Assembly (NCBI GenBank): GCA_903858935.1
Contig: CAIOKO010000072.1
Span: 1-51,009, forward strand
DNA from: an uncultured Schlesneria sp.
Lineage (GTDB): Bacteria; Planctomycetota; Planctomycetia; Planctomycetales; Planctomycetaceae
Length of the DNA stretch: 51,009 nucleotides
Direction: 5' to 3'
Within the stretch, counting starts at the first letter, position 1. Each line of letters begins with the position of its first letter. Of the stretch, positions 9,447-16,842 are shown in pieces. The notes under the pieces were generated by a model. The model was not told the DNA's origin and searched no databases. It saw only the letters and a list, made by a program, of their open reading frames with translations. The position numbers and the translations under genes were made by a program.

Positions 9447-10010
9447 AAGAATCGCGCCAGTATCAACTAAGGAAGGTTCTCGCGCACGTTACCACCTGCT
9501 CTCGCCGATTTCCAGCAACATTCATGAAGACAGGGCATGATCGTCGTTGTGCGGCCTCTGGTCGCTGTGCCGAACTCAAGACGTTCAGACAAAACGCCGA
9601 CTTCGCCTTTACGCCAGAGACCCGTTGGAATATTTGCATGTCGGACTCGTAAGCGCCCGTTTCCAAGGGTTGTTTGAGTTTTCCTGCGATTTGACGCTGA
9701 TTTTTCGATGCTGATCGAGTCGGCAAGGTTGCGACGCTCGAAACCTGGGTATCGATTTTAACTGGCCAAAAAGTTGCCAGCGCAGACCAATCTTGACCGA
9801 ACCTGCCCTTTCTCATGTAATCCGCCGCAAAGTTGGCGGGTTGCGGTTATTAATTTTGTCGTTTGAGCTTCCCGCCTGTCCTCGATGTTGATTAGCGCGG
9901 GCTAATGCCCAAGCGACGAATTTTGGCTTGTCGTTTTTACAGTTCGAAGTCTTATCAGCCTCATTTCGACATATCAGCTTATTTCTCAGGTCAACTGGTT
10001 CAGAAATCGC
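9447..10010. other. non-coding interval, divergent promoters
   Basis: About 560 bases between the divergent FGE gene and the LptF/G-type gene. A minus-strand open frame (9463-9816) covers part of it but has no recognisable domain and odd composition. A short CCGCC/GGCGG hairpin lies near 9822-9838. I see nothing else and infer that promoters for both operons lie here. Confidence 0.5.
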
Positions 10011-11141
10011 ATGACGTATGATCGCTATTTAATGCGAAACTTTTTGCACACGTTTGGCGTGTGTTTCATCGCCATGTTTGGCCTGGTTGCCGTGATCGAT
10101 CTATTCGAAAACCTTGACGAATTTCTGGAGATCAATGGCGGTAAAGGCCCCTTGAGTCTGGTCCAACTCATCGTGACTTTGAATGCGTATCGCTCAATTT
10201 TATTTCTTGATCGAGCCGGCCCCGCGTTGACGGTGATTTCGGTCATGACGGTGCTGATCCTGCTGCAGCGCAGCGGCGAACTGCACCCATTGCTGGCCGC
10301 TGGAATCCCGATGTACCGGATTTTAAGGCCGATGGTCTTTGCAGCAATCGGGGTTAACGCATTGATCGTGTTCAATCAGGAAGTTCTCGTCCCACGCGTG
10401 GCCTTTCGCGAGCACGAAATTCGGCACCAGAACGACCTGTCTCAATCTCAGGTGGAATCATTGACGGATCATCGAACGCGGATTTCGATCGATGGTGAAA
10501 TGGTCAGAGTCGCTGAGCGGATGATCGAAAAGCCTGTGTTTGTGCTCCCGTCACCGAGCCTGGTCAACGAACTGACAACGCTGGAAGCCCCTTCCGCAAC
10601 CTTTTATCCCGCCACAGGAAAACACCCGGCGGGCTGGTTACTTCGAGACGTGACGTACCCGCCTGTTGCCGAAATCTCGAGAAATCTGACGGATCGCGGC
10701 CGCGAACTGGTTGTTGTGCTTCCAGGCCCGGGCGATCGCGTTTTTGTGGCGTCTGCTGTGACCTGCGATCAATTGTTCAAACGAAGTTCGAGCTTTACGT
10801 CGCTATCCACCGCCGACTTGCTGGAACGGATCAAGTGCCCGGCAATCAGTCCGATTTCTGTTTATCGCCTCGTGCTTTACGTTCATTCCCGATTCACTCA
10901 ACCGATTTTAAACGTGATCGCGGTCCTGCTGACGATTCCGCTCATGGTCCGTCGAGAAAGCCCTGGATTGGCCGTTGACTCATCACTTTGCTGTTTCGTC
11001 CTGGCAATCCTGTTCGCTGTCGCACAGGGGTTCCAATCGCTGGGAGCCAGCTACGTGGTCTCCCCTGAACTGGCGGCATGGGCACCCGTTGTCATCGGTG
11101 GAACGATGTCCGCGTGGCTTTCAGGCGTCATCCGTACGTGA
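10011..11141 (+). CDS. LptF/LptG family permease
   Basis: Inner-membrane permease of the YjgP/YjgQ family, which forms the transmembrane part of the LPS exporter LptBFG. The 376-aa protein has the expected layout: an N-terminal membrane bundle (about 11-32, 52-88, 95-118), a periplasmic beta-rich domain (about 125-265) and three C-terminal membrane segments (about 280-375). The start MTYDRYLMRNFLHTF is typical of the family, as is NQEVLVPRVA after the third segment. One permease gene is present here; a second (LptF and LptG normally pair) is not in the window. The next gene, a PAP2 phosphatase, starts 19 bases after the stop, so they are likely co-transcribed and both act on envelope lipids. 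Confidence 0.85.
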   Translation: MTYDRYLMRNFLHTFGVCFIAMFGLVAVIDLFENLDEFLEINGGKGPLSLVQLIVTLNAYRSILFLDRAGPALTVISVMTVLILLQRSGELHPLLAAGIPMYRILRPMVFAAIGVNALIVFNQEVLVPRVAFREHEIRHQNDLSQSQVESLTDHRTRISIDGEMVRVAERMIEKPVFVLPSPSLVNELTTLEAPSATFYPATGKHPAGWLLRDVTYPPVAEISRNLTDRGRELVVVLPGPGDRVFVASAVTCDQLFKRSSSFTSLSTADLLERIKCPAISPISVYRLVLYVHSRFTQPILNVIAVLLTIPLMVRRESPGLAVDSSLCCFVLAILFAVAQGFQSLGASYVVSPELAAWAPVVIGGTMSAWLSGVIRT

Positions 11142-11160
11142 GTCGAAAAATCCGAACGCC

Positions 11161-12024
11161 ATGCACGACACATCTACTCATCCAGATGCAATTTCAAGCA
11201 AAGCGATCAGCGCGTCGTTGCCGACTCAATCGACGCCTCTGGAGGAACGTGACGTTGAAAGTGCTGCCAAAGTCGCTCGGGTTCAGGAAGCAGAAATTCC
11301 TGGTGAACCGCCAGTCGCGGCTGACAAAGGTGAATTACCTCAGTTATTGCGTTGGCCTGTCTGGCGACCACTGCTTGCCATATTGTTATTCAGCCTGCTG
11401 ATCCGGATATTCGAGATCGACCAGAAGGTCGCCGGGATGTGTTATGACTCGGTCCGTGGCGAGTGGCCATTAGAAAGGGCCGAACCATGGCTCTGGTTCT
11501 ACCGGAACGGCACCTATCCTCCGTTGCTCGTCGGACTTACCGGTGCTGTGATTGCAATATTTGGAAGTCGGCTTTTCCCATCGATGGACCTGCAGAAACT
11601 AAGCCAGACACGTCGATCCGGAGCCTTCCTGGCGTTACTACTACTGATCGGCCCCGGAATACTGGTCAACGCGAGTTTGAAATCGCTGTGGGGTCGGCCA
11701 AGACCATTGCAGTGTCAGGAATTCGGTGGTGAGATGAAATTCTTGCCAGTCGGTGAATGGGCGAAGCGAAGTTTTCCTAATTCTTCGTTTCCGTCCGGTC
11801 ACGCTGCTGTTGCGTTCTTTCTGATGGGACTCGGTTTTGTGATCAGTCCTCGCCGACCATGGCTACGACGAGGCTGTTTTATCGGTGGAATGGCGTACGG
11901 ATTGGCTATGGGGCTTACACGCGTTCTGCAGGGAGGCCATTTTCTGAGCGACGTCTTGTGGGCCGGTGCGATTGTCTATTTCGTCGGTGTGGCGCTGGAT
12001 CGGTTTCTGATTCAACCAGAATAA
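11161..12024 (+). CDS. PAP2 superfamily lipid phosphatase
   Basis: Membrane phosphatidic acid phosphatase type 2 family enzyme that dephosphorylates a lipid phosphate. The start at 11161 (MHDTSTHPDA) is preferred because longer in-frame versions run into the upstream gene; this gives 287 aa. A charged N-terminal extension of about 65 residues precedes the membrane segments. All three family motifs are present: KSLWGRPRP (Lys174 to Pro182), PSGH (211-214) and R-x5-H-x3-D (Arg254, His260, Asp264). It follows the LptF/G-type permease by 19 bases. A lipid A or undecaprenyl-pyrophosphate substrate is plausible from that neighbour but not shown. Confidence 0.88.
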   Translation: MHDTSTHPDAISSKAISASLPTQSTPLEERDVESAAKVARVQEAEIPGEPPVAADKGELPQLLRWPVWRPLLAILLFSLLIRIFEIDQKVAGMCYDSVRGEWPLERAEPWLWFYRNGTYPPLLVGLTGAVIAIFGSRLFPSMDLQKLSQTRRSGAFLALLLLIGPGILVNASLKSLWGRPRPLQCQEFGGEMKFLPVGEWAKRSFPNSSFPSGHAAVAFFLMGLGFVISPRRPWLRRGCFIGGMAYGLAMGLTRVLQGGHFLSDVLWAGAIVYFVGVALDRFLIQPE

Positions 12025-12025
12025 T

Positions 12026-12059
12026 TCAGGGCGGCATTCGATTTTTACTGCCGGCCTGA
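12026..12059 (+). terminator. possible terminator hairpin after PAP2 gene
   Basis: TCAGGGCGGCA pairs with TGCCGGCCTGA (10 of 11) across a 12-base loop just after the PAP2 stop codon. No clear T-tract follows, so termination is uncertain. Confidence 0.4.
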
Positions 12060-12281
12060 GGTCTTGAAGTAAATTATTTCTCAAAGCCGCACGGCCCCGT
12101 AATGCACTCCGACAGCCTCAATGCAAAGAGCACTCGCGAGTCAATTCACTCGCCCGTATCACCGGACACGAAAAGCGGGTGGTGACAAAACATTGGCAGG
12201 ATTCTTCAATATTGGTCCTGACAAGAATAGAATCGGGCGCTGATATGATTTTCATTTCAATTCGCCTGCCAGGACCGGTTG

Positions 12282-12953
12282 ATGCCTTTTATTACGTCCG
12301 AGACGTCGACGTTGCTGCTCAATCGTTTATCGGGGCTGGCAGCACCGATCATTGCAATCGTTGCCGTGCTTCATTTATTGGCCTTCTTCTGGCTGATGGG
12401 ATGGGCTCGGCGCGACTTGAGGCGAATGGCTGCAGACTTCGACCAGTTCACGCGTGAGCTGAAATACCGAAGCATTCTGGAACGAGGATCCAATCTGTCG
12501 GACCAGATCGATGCGTTTCTTGCTGATATCAAGGATGTCCTGGACGATCCGTCGAAGTCGGCTGAGCGTCAAAACCTCTGGCAGCGAATGAAGATCCTCG
12601 ACGAAGAGCGACGGTATCTGCAGTCACAGTCGTTCGAGACGTGGTACACAGTCTGTCGCACGATGATTGAAGCGTACCCATTGGCTGGAGTCCTGGGGAC
12701 AGTTCTGGCGATCGGTGCGGGGCTGCAATCTGGACAATCGAACGCACAACAGACGATTGCGGACATTGTTCGTAATTTCGGAGATTCCATCTGGTCGACC
12801 TTTATTGGATTGTTTTCGGCCATGGTTCTGATGTTCGTAAACAGTATTGTGGAGACAAAGTTTCGACGACTGACCGAAAACCGGTTGCATGTTCGTGAGA
12901 CCGTGGCTCGAACGAAACGCGAACTTTCGATTGCTGCGGGAGCCAGGGAATGA
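12282..12953 (+). CDS. MotA/TolQ/ExbB-type proton channel protein
   Basis: Probable proton-channel subunit of the inner membrane. The ATG at 12282 is preferred over a TTG one codon upstream, giving 223 aa. Three membrane segments are visible: about 18-40, then after a cytoplasmic helical region (45-115) a pair at about 127-147 and 160-182. The segment AYPLAGVLGTVLAIGAGLQ and the following SIWSTFIGLFSAMV match the conserved TolQ/ExbB pore region (the pattern is normally P-x-LGLLGTV then ALxTTxxGL). Its stop overlaps the next start by 4 bases (ATGA), so translation is coupled. It heads a three-gene cluster (12282-14253). What energy-driven process it powers is unknown. Confidence 0.8.
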   Translation: MPFITSETSTLLLNRLSGLAAPIIAIVAVLHLLAFFWLMGWARRDLRRMAADFDQFTRELKYRSILERGSNLSDQIDAFLADIKDVLDDPSKSAERQNLWQRMKILDEERRYLQSQSFETWYTVCRTMIEAYPLAGVLGTVLAIGAGLQSGQSNAQQTIADIVRNFGDSIWSTFIGLFSAMVLMFVNSIVETKFRRLTENRLHVRETVARTKRELSIAAGARE

Positions 12954-13711
12954 CCTTTGTTCGCCGCGTAACATTACAACTGACACCATTGCTTGACCTG
13001 ATGCTGATCGTGATTTTCGCTCAGTACATGGAAGTCAAGATGGTCGCCAAGCAGGAAATCGATCGAGTTGCCAGCGAACGCCAGGAAACGGTCGACGAAA
13101 ACGAAATTTTGCGAAAACGTGTCGATCAGTGGGAAACGCAACAGCAGGAATTCGATCACGCTCAGTACCGCGAGCGCGAGCAGTTGGGACAAGTCGTCCG
13201 CGAGTTGTTTCGAATGCCCGACTCGACACTCAATAAGTTGATTCAGCCTCGCAGCCAGACCGAATCTGGAGGGCTTTCGTCGACCGAGATTGCAGATCTC
13301 AAGGCTCGTTTCCAGAAACTCGCGAATTCCACTGGCGAGCAGGTGATTGACCACCTGCTCACTTTCAACGAGATGCGTAAACAATTCGACGTTTGGGACT
13401 TCTACCTCAACGAGGACGGCATTCTGCAGATCACGATTGGTCAAGATCGTCAGCAGATTAAGTCAAAAGTGATCGAATCACCGGAAATCTTCGTGGAAGT
13501 TGTGTTGCAGGTCCGCAAACAATTCCCTCCGACCAAAAACAGCATTCTGATTCTATGCAGCTACGGGGACTGCCAATTGTCGCACCGCCTCGCGATGACT
13601 CGCGGCCTCCCTTCCCTTGCCGAGCGAATGAAAAATGATGGGCAGGGAACGCAGTCGTTTGAGTATGCTGTTTTCGGATATCGCCCTCAGCCTGAATTGA
13701 AACGAAAATAG
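12950..13711 (+). CDS. ExbD/TolR-like or MotB-like partner with coiled coil
   Basis: Single-pass inner-membrane partner of the ExbB-like protein. The 253-aa product starts MTFVRRVTLQLTPLLDLMLI: a membrane helix at about 10-28 carrying Asp16 after a Thr-Pro pair, as in ExbD/TolR, where this Asp carries protons. Unlike the roughly 140-aa ExbD, it has a coiled-coil stretch (33-90, rich in Glu, Gln, Arg) and a further domain (about 130-245) I do not recognise, with LILCSYGDCQLSHRLAMTRG near 200-220. No clear OmpA peptidoglycan-binding motif was seen. The start codon overlaps the stop of the upstream gene. It is best described as a proton-channel partner of unknown subtype. Confidence 0.72.
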   Translation: MTFVRRVTLQLTPLLDLMLIVIFAQYMEVKMVAKQEIDRVASERQETVDENEILRKRVDQWETQQQEFDHAQYREREQLGQVVRELFRMPDSTLNKLIQPRSQTESGGLSSTEIADLKARFQKLANSTGEQVIDHLLTFNEMRKQFDVWDFYLNEDGILQITIGQDRQQIKSKVIESPEIFVEVVLQVRKQFPPTKNSILILCSYGDCQLSHRLAMTRGLPSLAERMKNDGQGTQSFEYAVFGYRPQPELKRK

Positions 13712-13761
13712 CTTCCACGCTTATCTTGAAAACCTAATGACATTGAGAAAAAGGTCCAATA

Positions 13762-14253
13762 ATGGCAGCAAACTCGCGCAGCTCTTTATTTCGCAAAAGA
13801 AATTTCCTGGGTGCCGTACTGCTCGCAGGAGTCGGACTGGGTGTGTATCTCGGAAAATTTAATTTCGGATGGGGTGGTGGCGGCCAATTCGGGATTGGCT
13901 CCGGTGGCTCAGAAACACACGTGACGACAGCGGCCGGAAACATCAAACCGCTGGAAGAGACAAAATTGAAGAAAGAATTACCGACCGTCGTTCCCGATGT
14001 TGTGCGTCTATTGATTGACGACCGTCAGTACTACCTGCGATCAGAAAACGGCGGGGACCAGGATGTGCCGATTGAGTTACCAGAATTGATCCGGCTGATT
14101 GAACAAGCCCCCGGTGACGCAGACGGATTGCGCGTCCGAGTCTATCTCAAATCAACGGCCCGCGCGTCTGCCGAAGAAAACTTAAAAACTGCATTAAAGG
14201 AAGCGGGCATTAACGAAGCTTCTATTTTCTGGGTTCCAACTCCGGTGAAGTAA
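13762..14253 (+). CDS. single-pass protein with TolR/ExbD-like outer domain
   Basis: Not firmly recognised. The 163-aa product has one membrane segment at about 13-32 (NFLGAVLLAGVGLGVYLG) without an Asp, a Gly-rich linker (33-50) and a C-terminal domain (about 80-160). That domain alternates strands and helices in the manner of the ExbD/TolR periplasmic domain: a strand, a helix (LPELIRLIEQAP), a strand (RVRVYLKST), a helix ending in EAGI, and a final strand (EASIFWVP). It lies 50 bases after the coiled-coil partner gene and has a ribosome-binding site (AAGG near 13751). I infer a third component of the same complex. Confidence 0.65.
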   Translation: MAANSRSSLFRKRNFLGAVLLAGVGLGVYLGKFNFGWGGGGQFGIGSGGSETHVTTAAGNIKPLEETKLKKELPTVVPDVVRLLIDDRQYYLRSENGGDQDVPIELPELIRLIEQAPGDADGLRVRVYLKSTARASAEENLKTALKEAGINEASIFWVPTPVK

Positions 14254-14372
14254 GTTTCCCCATCGTTGACTGACCGGGTAACTGTTCATGCAACGCAGAT
14301 CTGCCGGGTAACAAATCCCGAGCTCAATTCGCCTCGAAACCCAGGTGATACTTTTCGGTGGGGCATCTCAGC

Positions 14373-15659
14373 ATGAATCGTATGATTTCGTTATCAGTGT
14401 TGTTGGCGCTGATTATGCTGCTGGGTGGCATGCTCTACCAGGTGATTTCACCGTTCATCCTTCCGCTATTTCTCGCGGCAGTTCTCGCAGTGATCTGCCA
14501 GCCAATGCACAATTACTTTCTTCACAAGACGGGTCAGCGCGCCGCCTTAGCAGCGGCCTGCTCCACGACAGCGTTGGTATCAATCGTTGTCGTGCCGCTC
14601 GTGGCGGGGACGTTTATCTCAGCAGTCCAATTATACTCACTGGCCGATCAGCACCTGGACGGTGACTGGCATCGAGGGCTTGAACTTCTCTGGCGTCGAG
14701 TGGTCTCGCCCGCTGTTGAACGACTCAGGCCGTACGTTCCTGGTGGCCTATCAGAAGAGCAAATGACGGGATTCAGGGACCAGTTTGGTGCAAACCTTCA
14801 ATCACTGGCGGGCCAGATTGCGGGTCGAACTTTCAAGATTGCGTCATCAACGGTTGGAGTATTTGTTTCGTGGACCGTGGCGGCCGGAATGTTTATCACG
14901 GCCTTATATTACTTCCTGGCCGACGGCCCTGCTTTAATTACGGCTGCGGAAGTGATGATTCCGCTTCCCGTAAACCATCAACGAAGACTTTGCGAGCGGT
15001 TTGCCACGGTGGTTCGTGCGGTGGTCACCGCGACATTTCTGGCAGCGCTGATCCAGGGATTTGCTACGGCAATCGCCTTGCAGGTCTGTGGCATGGGACA
15101 CTTCTGGATCTTTCTCTCAATCGCAACGGTTGCCTCGTTGATTCCTCTGGTCGGTGCCTGGATTGTTTGGGTCCCGTGTGCGGTATTTCTTGCGTTGCAG
15201 GGACACTGGGTTGCAGCATCGCTCCTGGCGGTGTGGGGTATCGGGGTGGTCGGGATGCTCGACAATGTTGTGAAGATGTACGTTTTGCAAAATAACGCCG
15301 ACCTCCATCCGCTGCTGGCATTCATCAGCGTTGTTGGTGCATTACAGGTGCTTGGGCTGTGGGGAATTTTCATTGGCCCGATTGTCGCGTCGTGTCTATT
15401 TGCACTAATCCAGATCTTCAATACCGAATTAAAGGACCTTGTCGACGAACGAACAAACAAAAGCATACCCACGCCGGAACCCGCCCCGGTGCCTCAAGAC
15501 GAAACTGACCCGGTTGCGGAGCGAATCCAAATCGCTTCGGCTACGTCAGTTAGTGATCCAGTGCATCAAAACAAATATGATTTGGACACTAAAGCGCAGC
15601 GCACAACCAAGTTGCCTGTAGGTACTCCGCAGAACACCAAGTCAAAACGGCGACGTTAA
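14373..15659 (+). CDS. AI-2E family (PerM/UPF0118) transporter
   Basis: Polytopic inner-membrane protein of the AI-2 exporter-like family, whose members export small molecules or act as sodium/proton antiporters. The ATG at 14373 (MNRMISLSVLL) is chosen over a GTG five codons upstream; it gives 428 aa. About eight membrane segments are visible, with the family's long soluble loop at about 95-140. The conserved C-terminal block (IPLVGAWIVWVP, LDNVVKMYVLQ, GALQVLGLWGIFIGPIVASC) is clear. The last 65 residues are hydrophilic and disordered. It lies downstream of the proton-channel-like cluster with a 119-base gap, so it may or may not share its transcript. The substrate is unknown. Confidence 0.87.
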   Translation: MNRMISLSVLLALIMLLGGMLYQVISPFILPLFLAAVLAVICQPMHNYFLHKTGQRAALAAACSTTALVSIVVVPLVAGTFISAVQLYSLADQHLDGDWHRGLELLWRRVVSPAVERLRPYVPGGLSEEQMTGFRDQFGANLQSLAGQIAGRTFKIASSTVGVFVSWTVAAGMFITALYYFLADGPALITAAEVMIPLPVNHQRRLCERFATVVRAVVTATFLAALIQGFATAIALQVCGMGHFWIFLSIATVASLIPLVGAWIVWVPCAVFLALQGHWVAASLLAVWGIGVVGMLDNVVKMYVLQNNADLHPLLAFISVVGALQVLGLWGIFIGPIVASCLFALIQIFNTELKDLVDERTNKSIPTPEPAPVPQDETDPVAERIQIASATSVSDPVHQNKYDLDTKAQRTTKLPVGTPQNTKSKRRR

Positions 15660-15762
15660 TCGCGGTATCTCGCTGAACAGAGTCGCAATCATAAAACCCT
15701 TGCGAGCGAAAACAGATGCCAGTGGTCGCACGCATTACAAACTTGAACGCCGTTACAAAACC

Positions 15763-16434
15763 TTACCTGGCTTTGCCGAAGCGGGCTCTTCCACGTGAGG
15801 CCCGATATCCATATTCGGTTGCAAACCAGATTGCGTACTGTTCGCGTTTATGATGATTCGTGTTTCGCGTGTCATTGACGTGGCCCACCTCGTGAATCAA
15901 CACGTTATTGAGATAAAAATCGCGAATCGTTTCGGGGGTCCAGATCAATTTCCATTCATGGCCTGTTTGCAGCCATTCGCCACCGAACATTCGTGCCTCA
16001 ACCATCTGTTCCGGCCGAGGCGGGCGGACGTATGTTTCCGTCAGACTTTCTTCGATCGGATACAGATAAACGTTTGGCCCCCACTGCATTCCATAGAGGG
16101 GAAACAGGCGCCGCTTACGAGTCATCCCGCTCAGTTGCACAACTTCGATTTCACGCGTTAATGACGCGGGAAGCAGTGCGAGTCGGTCCCGAATTTCGTC
16201 CACGGTCACCGGATGGATATAACCCTTTCCGGCCGGTTGTACAATGTATTCGGTAATCCCTCGCTGTCGAGGTTCATACCAGGTTTCCGGGGCACTGAAA
16301 TGAGTTGATATTTCGTCGGCGCGATGTCGCTGACGATATGCGGCGTCGGGGCGAATCGTGCGCCCATGTTTCTGGTGGATCGCACCACGGACTGAACGTT
16401 GCTGATGGTGTGTCTTGGAAATTCGGGAAGACAT
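15763..16434 (-). CDS. putative zinc metalloprotein with HEVGH motif
   Basis: Not recognised as a named family. The ATG at 16434 is preferred because an AAGGTAAG-like site precedes it; an in-frame start at 16530 would add 32 residues. This gives 223 aa. The basic N-terminus (1-50, many Arg, His, Gln) looks disordered. The C-terminal part contains LNNVLIHEVGHVNDTRN, with His181-Glu182 and His185 forming an HExxH zinc site. His194, His195 or Glu198 could be the third ligand. There is no signal peptide, so it is probably cytoplasmic. The sequence DTRNTNHHKREQYAIWFATEYG after the motif may form a ligand-bearing helix. Peptidase activity is inferred from the motif alone. Confidence 0.68.
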   Translation of the reverse strand: MSSRISKTHHQQRSVRGAIHQKHGRTIRPDAAYRQRHRADEISTHFSAPETWYEPRQRGITEYIVQPAGKGYIHPVTVDEIRDRLALLPASLTREIEVVQLSGMTRKRRLFPLYGMQWGPNVYLYPIEESLTETYVRPPRPEQMVEARMFGGEWLQTGHEWKLIWTPETIRDFYLNNVLIHEVGHVNDTRNTNHHKREQYAIWFATEYGYRASRGRARFGKAR

Positions 16435-16842
16435 GATCTTACCTTGTCTGATCCGCTCTATTCGCGAATCACGGCCTTTGTTCGCAGGCATCGCACATTG
16501 GCTGGTTGCCAGACCATAACTGGCGACCAAGTTTACAGGGCGATAACTATGTTACGGACCGTACTAGACGGCAGACAAGTACCGTCACTAAGTCTATTTC
16601 CGAAAAGACTTTACAGAGAGCCGCATTGACCAGGCAGATCACGGGTCAACGACTTGATTTTTGCTGTTCGCCCGTAACTTGCTTTAGTGCGTCGAGTTGC
16701 GGAACAAACTTCACGTCAGTCGAAGCGATCGTTCCGTCCCTGGAACGCCAAATATTTACCAAATTTTCGTAGAAGAATCGGAGAATTCACAACTCGACGC
16801 GGAGGTTGTCGAATTTAACGATTCGGCAAATTGGATGGGCAA
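16435..16842. other. intergenic, no gene seen
   Basis: About 400 bases between two minus-strand genes. Short open frames here lack ribosome-binding sites and recognisable sequence. The promoter for the HEVGH protein is expected in the part nearest 16434. Confidence 0.5.

Noticed and set aside
9463-9816. 117-codon minus-strand open frame
   Set aside because: No recognisable domain, no clear ribosome-binding site, and composition unlike neighbouring proteins.
12282-13711. Zorya-type defence system (ZorA/ZorB)
   Set aside because: The ExbB-like protein lacks the long ZorA tail, no OmpA-type peptidoglycan motif was found in the partner, and no helicase or nuclease gene follows.
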